NCBI GenBank assembly: GCA_005878835.1
Contig: VBMV01000061.1
Location: forward strand, 1 to 64,000
Reading direction: 5' to 3'
Length of the DNA: 64,000 bases
From: Gammaproteobacteria bacterium
Lineage (GTDB): Bacteria > Pseudomonadota > Gammaproteobacteria > Steroidobacterales > Steroidobacteraceae
Part shown: positions 58,821 through 64,000 of the stretch, one piece after another
Layout: each line of letters opens with the position of its first letter
Numbering within the stretch: position 1 is the stretch's first letter
Position numbers and translations under genes: made by a program
The notes under the pieces: model-generated
Told to the model about the DNA's origin: nothing
The model's database searches: none
What the model saw: only the letters and a program-made list of their open reading frames with translations

Positions 58821-59812
58821 TGACTGCAGAGGCCGCAGGGCTGCAGGAGGAGCACTCGCACGTGTTCCTCGGCGCCGGCCATGCGAGCAACGAGCGCAAG
58901 GCCTGGGCGGTCATCGCTCTGTGCTCGGCGATGATGGTGCTGGAGATCGGCGGGGGCATCGCCTTCGGCTCGCTCGCCCTGGTCGCGGACGGCCTGCACA
59001 TGTCGACCCACGCGATTGCCATGCTGATTGCCGCGTGGGCCTACACCTTCGCCCGCAAGCACGCGCGCGATACGCGCTTCAGCTTCGGCACCGGCAAGCT
59101 GGGTGATCTGGCCGGCTTCACCAGCGCCGTCGTGCTGGCGCTCATGGCGCTGCTCATCGGTTACGAAGCCGTGCGGCGCTTCCTGGCGCCGGTCCACATC
59201 GAGTTCCGCGAGGCGATTCCGCTCGCTTTTCTCGGCCTGCTGGTGAACATCGTGAGCGCCTGGCTGCTGAGCGGCGGAGAGGCGCACGGGCACTCGCCTG
59301 CTCACGCCGGGCAGGCCGGCGGCCAGCGGCTGGACTGCGAGGAGCCCCAAGAGCGCGTCGCGCACGGCGCACACCGGGATCACAACCTGCGCGCGGCATT
59401 CATCCACGTGGCGGCCGACGCCGCCGTGTCGGTTCTCGCCATCCTCGGGCTCACGGCGGCCCGCTTCCTGGGTTGGATGTGGATGGACCCCATGATGGGA
59501 ATCGTGGGCGGGGGTGTCATCGTGCTATGGGCCTATGCCCTGGTGCGCGACACCAGCTGCATCCTCCTCGACATGACCCCCGATACGGCGCTCGCCGCGC
59601 GTATGCGGCGGCGTCTGGAGCAGGACGGCGACCGGGTGGCGGACCTGCACCTGTGGCGGCTCGGTCCGGGCCATTTTGGCGCCATCGTTTCGATCGTGCC
59701 GCGCGAGGCGCGGGATGTGCATTTCTACCGCTCAGCGCTGCGCGGCTTCTCCTGCCTGTCGCACCTGACGATCGAAGTCGTGAGCCCGAAGCGCGGCGCA
59801 GGGGCCTCCTAG
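58820..59812 (+). CDS. dmeF: CDF-family metal cation exporter, DmeF type
   Basis: About 330 residues. Opening EEHSHVFLGAGHASNERKAWAVIALCSAMMVLEIGGGIAFGSLALVADGLHMSTHAIAML is the DmeF hallmark: TM2 HxxxD-like metal site (DGLHMSTH). The TM5 site AAFIHVAADAAVSVLAI holds the second His/Asp pair, and a His-rich loop (GGEAHGHSPAHAGQAGG) sits between TM4 and TM5. DmeF proteins export Co2+ (also Ni2+, Fe2+) by proton antiport and are normally controlled by DmeR, here truncated. The start could be GTG 58820 (preferred by family length) or GTG 58790. Confidence 0.9.
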   Translation: MTAEAAGLQEEHSHVFLGAGHASNERKAWAVIALCSAMMVLEIGGGIAFGSLALVADGLHMSTHAIAMLIAAWAYTFARKHARDTRFSFGTGKLGDLAGFTSAVVLALMALLIGYEAVRRFLAPVHIEFREAIPLAFLGLLVNIVSAWLLSGGEAHGHSPAHAGQAGGQRLDCEEPQERVAHGAHRDHNLRAAFIHVAADAAVSVLAILGLTAARFLGWMWMDPMMGIVGGGVIVLWAYALVRDTSCILLDMTPDTALAARMRRRLEQDGDRVADLHLWRLGPGHFGAIVSIVPREARDVHFYRSALRGFSCLSHLTIEVVSPKRGAGAS

Positions 59813-59844
59813 CGCGGCGCAGGGGCCTCCTAGCGCGGCGCAGG
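59791..59844. repeat. 21-bp tandem repeat at the dmeF 3' end
   Basis: GCGCGGCGCAGGGGCCTCCTA occurs at 59791-59811 and 59812-59832, with a partial third copy at 59833-59844. The first copy contains the last codons and most of the dmeF stop; the array separates the two convergent stops of dmeF and uvrA. Confidence 0.85.
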
Positions 59845-59849
59845 CCATA

Positions 59850-62800
59850 TCAGCGCTGCGGCGCTTGCGGCCGGGTGCGCTGGCGCAGGAAGTCCTCGAG
59901 CACCCGGCCGGTGTGGGAGTGCTTGCTGCGGCGCGCGATCTGCGCCGGCGCACCCTGGGCGACGATGCGCCCGCCGCCATCACCGGCCTCGGGCCCCAGG
60001 TCGAGGATCCAGTCCGCCTCGGCCATGACGTCGAGGTTGTGCTCGACCACGACCGCGGTGTTGCCGGCGGCAACCAGCCGGTGCAGCACCTGCAGCAGCT
60101 TCTCCACGTCGGCCATGTGCAGACCCACGGTGGGCTCATCCAGCACATACAGCGTGTGCTTCGGCTTCTGCCGCGGGCCGTGGGCGGGCTCGTCGCGCAC
60201 CTTCGAGAGCTCGGCGACCAGCTTGATGCGCTGGGCTTCGCCGCCCGACAGCGTGGGGCTGGGCTGTCCGAGCGTGAGGTAGCCGAGGCCCACGTCCTGC
60301 AGGAGCTTCAGTGCATGATGCACGCGCGGATGGGCCGCGAAAAACCCGACCGCATCCTCGACGCTCATCGCCAGCACATCCCCGATGCTGGCCTCCCGCC
60401 ACGACACGGCGAGCGTCTCGGAGTTGAAGCGCCGCCCGCCGCAGACGTCACACAGCACCTTGACGTCGGGCAGGAAGCTCATCTCGATGGTCTGCATGCC
60501 CTGCCCTGCGCACGCCTCGCAGCGGCCGCCGGCGGTGTTGAATGAGAAGCGGCTGGCGCTGTAGCCGCGCATGCGCGCCTCGGTGGTACCGGCATACACG
60601 CGGCGGATGTCGTCCCAGAAGCCGATGTAGGTCGCGGGGCAGGAGCGCGGGGTCTTGCCGATCGGCGTCTGGTCCACTTCCAGTACGCGATCGAGCAGCT
60701 CCAGCCCCTGCACCGCCGCGCAGCCGATGAGCTTCACGCCGGCGGCGCGCCTGCGGGCGCGGCTCCCGGGCGCGTTCTGCCCGAGCAGCCGCTTCAGATT
60801 CGCATACAACACGTCGCGCGCCACGGTCGATTTGCCCGAACCGGACACGCCGGTGATCACGACCAGGCGCCCGAGCGGGATGCGCACGTCGCTCCCGGTG
60901 ATGTTGTGCAGCGCCACGCGCTGCAGTGTCAGCAGGGGTGTGGCGGCGTTCACCACGCGCTGCGGGCGCGCCGGATGCAGCAGCGGCTCGCGCAGGAAGC
61001 GCCCGGTGGTCGAACGCGGGTTGCGCATGAGCTCCGGCACCGTCCCGGCACCCACCAGCTCCCCGCCGCGCAGGCCGGCCTGGGGACCCAGGTCCAGCAC
61101 GTGATCGGCGCGGCGGATGGTCTCCTCGTCGTGCTCCACGACCACCAGCGTGTTGCGGTGCCCGGCGAGCTCGGCCAGGCAGCCAAGCAGGATGCGGTTG
61201 TCGCGCGGATGCAGCCCGATGGTGGGCTCATCGAGCACGTAGCACACGCCCTGCAGGTTCGAGCCCAGCTGTGCGGCGAGGCGGATGCGCTGCGCTTCGC
61301 CCCCCGAGAGCGTGGGCGCGCCGCGATCGAGCTGCAGGTACCCCAGTCCGACCCGCTCGAGGAATTTCAGGCGCGCGCGGATTTCCGCCAGCAGGTCGCG
61401 CGCAATCTGCCGCTCACGCGGGCCGAGCCTGAGCCTGGCGAAGAATTCGCCGCTGGCGCTGACCGATTCACCCGCCAGCGCGGCGATCGAGTGCTCGCGG
61501 AAGCGCACGTTGAGGGCCGTCGGGTTCAGCCGCTGCCCGCGGCACGCGCCGCAGGCCTGAGGCTCGCGCGCGTACCACTCGTTCCACCACAGCTCCTCGC
61601 CGCTTTGCTGCTCATCGAAGCCTGGCATCTCGACGCCGGTCCCGTAACAGCTCTCGCACCAGCCGTGTCGGGAATTGAAGGAGAACAGGCGCGGGTCGAG
61701 CTCGGCGAAACTGCGGCCGCAGGACGGACAGGCGCGCCTGGTGGAGAACACCGTCGCCCGGGCGGACTGCGGTCCCAGCACGTGCACCAGCCCCTTGCCG
61801 AAATCGAGCGCGCGGGCCAGAGCTGCGCGCAGGGCGGCCTCGCTGCGCACGGCGACGTCGATTTGCGCAACCGGCAACTCGATGGTGTGCTCGCGGAAGC
61901 GCGACAGGCGCGGCCACGGCGCCGTCGGCAGCGCCTGGCCATCGACACGCAGTGTCTTGAAGCCCTTCCTGGCTGCCCACTTGGCCAGATCGGTGTAGTA
62001 GCCCTTGCGCGCCACGATGAGCGGCGCCAGCAGCGTGATGCGCTTGCCGCGGTAATCGCGTACCAGGCGCGCGCCGATCGAGGCGGCGCTCTGCGGCTCG
62101 ATCGGCCGATCGCAGTCCGGGCAGTACTGCGTGCCGAGCTTCACGTACAGCAGCCGCAGGAAGTGATAGATCTCGGTGAGCGTCGCCACGGTGCTCTTGC
62201 GGCCGCCGCGGCTGGTGCGCTGCTCGATGGCGACCGTGGGCGGGATGCCGAAGATCGCGTCCACGTCCGGGCGCGCCGCGGGCTGCACGAACTGGCGCGC
62301 GTAGGCGTTCAGCGATTCCAGATAGCGGCGCTGGCCCTCGTTGAAGAGAATGTCGAAGGCGAGCGTCGACTTGCCCGAGCCGGACACGCCGGTGATCACG
62401 GTGAAGCGGTCGCGCGGGATCTCGACGTCGATGTTCTTGAGGTTGTGCTCGCGCGCCTTGTGAATGACCACGTGGCGGTCGCGGCCGTTACCGCCGCGGT
62501 AGTGCGGGCGCGGCTCGGCAACTGCGGGCGCGGCGCTGGCCTGCGCCGCCACCGACAGCGCCTGTGCGTAGGCGCGCAGCGCCTCGCCGGTGAAAGAGCG
62601 CGGGTGCGCGCGTAGCTGCGCGGCGGTGCCGGCGCAGATGATCTCGCCGCCGCGCTCGCCGCCCTCGGGGCCGAGATCGATGATCCAGTCGGCGGCGCGG
62701 ATCACATCCAGGTTGTGCTCGATCACCAGCAGCGAATGACCGGCGATGAGCAGTTTGCGGAACGCCTTCAGCAGCTTCGCCACGTCCTCGAAGTGCAACC

Positions 62801-64000
62801 CGGTGGTCGGCTCATCGAACAGGAACAGCTTGCCACGGTGAGTGGTGCTCGAGGGCACGGCAGCCGCCCGCGCCAGGTGCCCGGCGAGCTTCAGTCGCTG
62901 CGCCTCGCCGCCCGAGAGCGTGGGTACCGGCTGGCCGAGCTTCAGGTACTCGAGGCCGACGTCGGCGAGCGGCGTGAGGCGCGAGGCCACCTCGGGGGTG
63001 TCGGCGAAGAATGCCCGCGCCTGCGTCACCGTGAGATCCAGCACCTCCGCGATGCTGCAGCGGCGGCCGTCGGCACCCTCGCGCCGGATCTCGAGGACTT
63101 CATCGCGATAGCGGCGGCCGTTGCAGTCGGGGCAGCGCAGGTAGACATCGGAGAGAAACTGCATCTCGACATGCTCGAAGCCGTTGCCGTTGCAGGCCGG
63201 GCAGCGGCCGTTGCCGGAGTTGAAGCTGAAGGTTCCGGCACCGTACTTGCGCTCCTGCGCCGCCGGCTCGGTGGCAAACAGTGCCCGGATCGCATCGAAG
63301 GCGCCGACATAGCTGGCCGGATTGGAGCGCGTGGTGCGGCCGATGGGATTCTGGTCGACCATCACGACGTCATCGATCAACTCAGCCCCGGTGAGGCCTG
63401 CGAACTCACCGGGTGCCTCGGTCGGCTTGCCGTGATACTTCAGAAGCGCCGGATACAACACGTCCTCGACCAGCGTCGACTTGCCCGATCCCGACACGCC
63501 GGTCACGCACACCAGGCGCTTGAGCGGAATGCGCACATCGAGGTTCTTCAGGTTGTGCTCGGCCACGCCCCGCAGCTCGAGCCAGCGGTTGGCAGTGGCC
63601 ACGGCCACCACGCCGTGCGCGGCAGATGCGCCCTCGGCTGGCGGCTCGCTCACCGGAGCGACCGTCCTGCGACCGCCGAGGTACTGGCCGGTGAGCGAGC
63701 CGGCGCTGGAGCGGATCTCAGCGGGACTGCCGTAGAAGACGATCTCGCCGCCGCGCTCGCCGGCCCCGGGCCCCAGGTCCAGTATGCGGTCGGCCTCCAG
63801 CATGATCTGTGGATCGTGCTCGACCACGAGCAGCGAATTGCCGGCGTCCCGCAGGCGCTTCATGACGCCGATCACGCGCCGCATGTCGCGCGCGTGCAGG
63901 CCGATGGAGGGCTCGTCGAGCACGAACAGCGTGTTGACGAGGGAGGTGCCGAGCGCGGTGGTGAGGTTGATCCGCTGCACCTCCCCGCCCGAGAGCGTGC
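59850..64000 (-). CDS. uvrA: UvrA made of two tandem UvrA units (5' end missing)
   Basis: At least 1,382 residues are visible and the start lies beyond the right edge. The visible part begins inside a first UvrA copy at ABC signature TLSGGEVQR and runs through its second ATPase half (Walker [29 protein letters not shown]). After a linker (near 62540) a complete second UvrA follows: [16 protein letters not shown], the UvrB-binding/insertion region, zinc module CPSCGR...[34 protein letters not shown] and [12 protein letters not shown]. Four signature motifs and three Walker A motifs are in view. UvrA recognises DNA damage for nucleotide excision repair as a dimer; this chain would be a covalent dimer. 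Zinc-finger cysteines appear intact in both copies. Confidence 0.92.
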   Translation of the reverse strand, partial: TLSGGEVQRINLTTALGTSLVNTLFVLDEPSIGLHARDMRRVIGVMKRLRDAGNSLLVVEHDPQIMLEADRILDLGPGAGERGGEIVFYGSPAEIRSSAGSLTGQYLGGRRTVAPVSEPPAEGASAAHGVVAVATANRWLELRGVAEHNLKNLDVRIPLKRLVCVTGVSGSGKSTLVEDVLYPALLKYHGKPTEAPGEFAGLTGAELIDDVVMVDQNPIGRTTRSNPASYVGAFDAIRALFATEPAAQERKYGAGTFSFNSGNGRCPACNGNGFEHVEMQFLSDVYLRCPDCNGRRYRDEVLEIRREGADGRRCSIAEVLDLTVTQARAFFADTPEVASRLTPLADVGLEYLKLGQPVPTLSGGEAQRLKLAGHLARAAAVPSSTTHRGKLFLFDEPTTGLHFEDVAKLLKAFRKLLIAGHSLLVIEHNLDVIRAADWIIDLGPEGGERGGEIICAGTAAQLRAHPRSFTGEALRAYAQALSVAAQASAAPAVAEPRPHYRGGNGRDRHVVIHKAREHNLKNIDVEIPRDRFTVITGVSGSGKSTLAFDILFNEGQRRYLESLNAYARQFVQPAARPDVDAIFGIPPTVAIEQRTSRGGRKSTVATLTEIYHFLRLLYVKLGTQYCPDCDRPIEPQSAASIGARLVRDYRGKRITLLAPLIVARKGYYTDLAKWAARKGFKTLRVDGQALPTAPWPRLSRFREHTIELPVAQIDVAVRSEAALRAALARALDFGKGLVHVLGPQSARATVFSTRRACPSCGRSFAELDPRLFSFNSRHGWCESCYGTGVEMPGFDEQQSGEELWWNEWYAREPQACGACRGQRLNPTALNVRFREHSIAALAGESVSASGEFFARLRLGPRERQIARDLLAEIRARLKFLERVGLGYLQLDRGAPTLSGGEAQRIRLAAQLGSNLQGVCYVLDEPTIGLHPRDNRILLGCLAELAGHRNTLVVVEHDEETIRRADHVLDLGPQAGLRGGELVGAGTVPELMRNPRSTTGRFLREPLLHPARPQRVVNAATPLLTLQRVALHNITGSDVRIPLGRLVVITGVSGSGKSTVARDVLYANLKRLLGQNAPGSRARRRAAGVKLIGCAAVQGLELLDRVLEVDQTPIGKTPRSCPATYIGFWDDIRRVYAGTTEARMRGYSASRFSFNTAGGRCEACAGQGMQTIEMSFLPDVKVLCDVCGGRRFNSETLAVSWREASIGDVLAMSVEDAVGFFAAHPRVHHALKLLQDVGLGYLTLGQPSPTLSGGEAQRIKLVAELSKVRDEPAHGPRQKPKHTLYVLDEPTVGLHMADVEKLLQVLHRLVAAGNTAVVVEHNLDVMAEADWILDLGPEAGDGGGRIVAQGAPAQIARRSKHSHTGRVLEDFLRQRTRPQAPQR

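Overview
The window is about 64 kb of gene-dense, high-GC chromosomal DNA, mostly with G or C in the third codon position. It most likely comes from a Gammaproteobacterium. The evidence is an adjacent tamA-tamB pair, a GlnB/GlnK protein with the full uridylylated T-loop, an E. coli-type LexA box (CTG-N10-CAG) in front of a PA0069-family gene, a cobalamin riboswitch before btuB, and a dmeF-type cation exporter. A Steroidobacterales/Nevskiales-like lineage is a guess from overall flavour, not a demonstrated placement. I saw no rRNA, tRNA, insertion sequence, prophage or CRISPR array.

Layout. 1-9 kb: tamB (cut by the left edge) and tamA, an NRDE protein, nudC, an orphan flhC-like gene facing an unknown gene, and a CsgG-like protein. 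9-19 kb: a cysteine hydrolase, two overlapping isoaspartyl peptidases, single-chain pyruvate carboxylase, a small outer-membrane barrel protein, a ferredoxin-type reductase, a PII gene with a sigma-54-like promoter, and a quinone reductase. 19-33 kb: acetolactate synthase split into divergent small- and large-subunit genes, a glyoxalase, an NdvB-like beta-glucan synthase, a DMT permease, a VOC protein with a histone-like tail, an apparently inactive alpha/beta hydrolase, an FHA coiled-coil protein and ilvA. 33-39 kb: a PerM-type permease, the B12 riboswitch and btuB, a DUF4870 protein, and a LexA-controlled radical SAM gene carrying a 346-residue homing-endonuclease intein.

39.4-51.6 kb is the most novel stretch. 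Ten tightly packed co-directional genes encode three lipoproteins, a membrane Ser/Thr kinase with TPR-like repeats, an FHA-like/PEGA/formylglycine-enzyme-fold membrane protein, a 77-residue exported peptide, an actin/Hsp70-like protein with an FHA domain, two membrane-anchored VWA proteins with near-identical N-termini, and a fourth lipoprotein. This looks like a phosphorylation-controlled envelope apparatus for which I know no described equivalent.

51.6-64 kb: a frameshifted TPR/TonB-like gene, a Rossmann oxidoreductase, an NlpC/P60 lipoprotein followed by 22-bp tandem repeats, a cyclic-di-GMP-I riboswitch upstream of a SPOR-like protein, an M3 peptidase, a zinc-ribbon protein, a truncated dmeR regulator fused by position to dmeF, and a UvrA made of two tandem UvrA units that runs off the right edge. 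Intergenic gaps are short. The only gaps over 300 bp are 34249-34680 (B12 riboswitch) and 54300-54670 (tandem repeats plus the c-di-GMP riboswitch).
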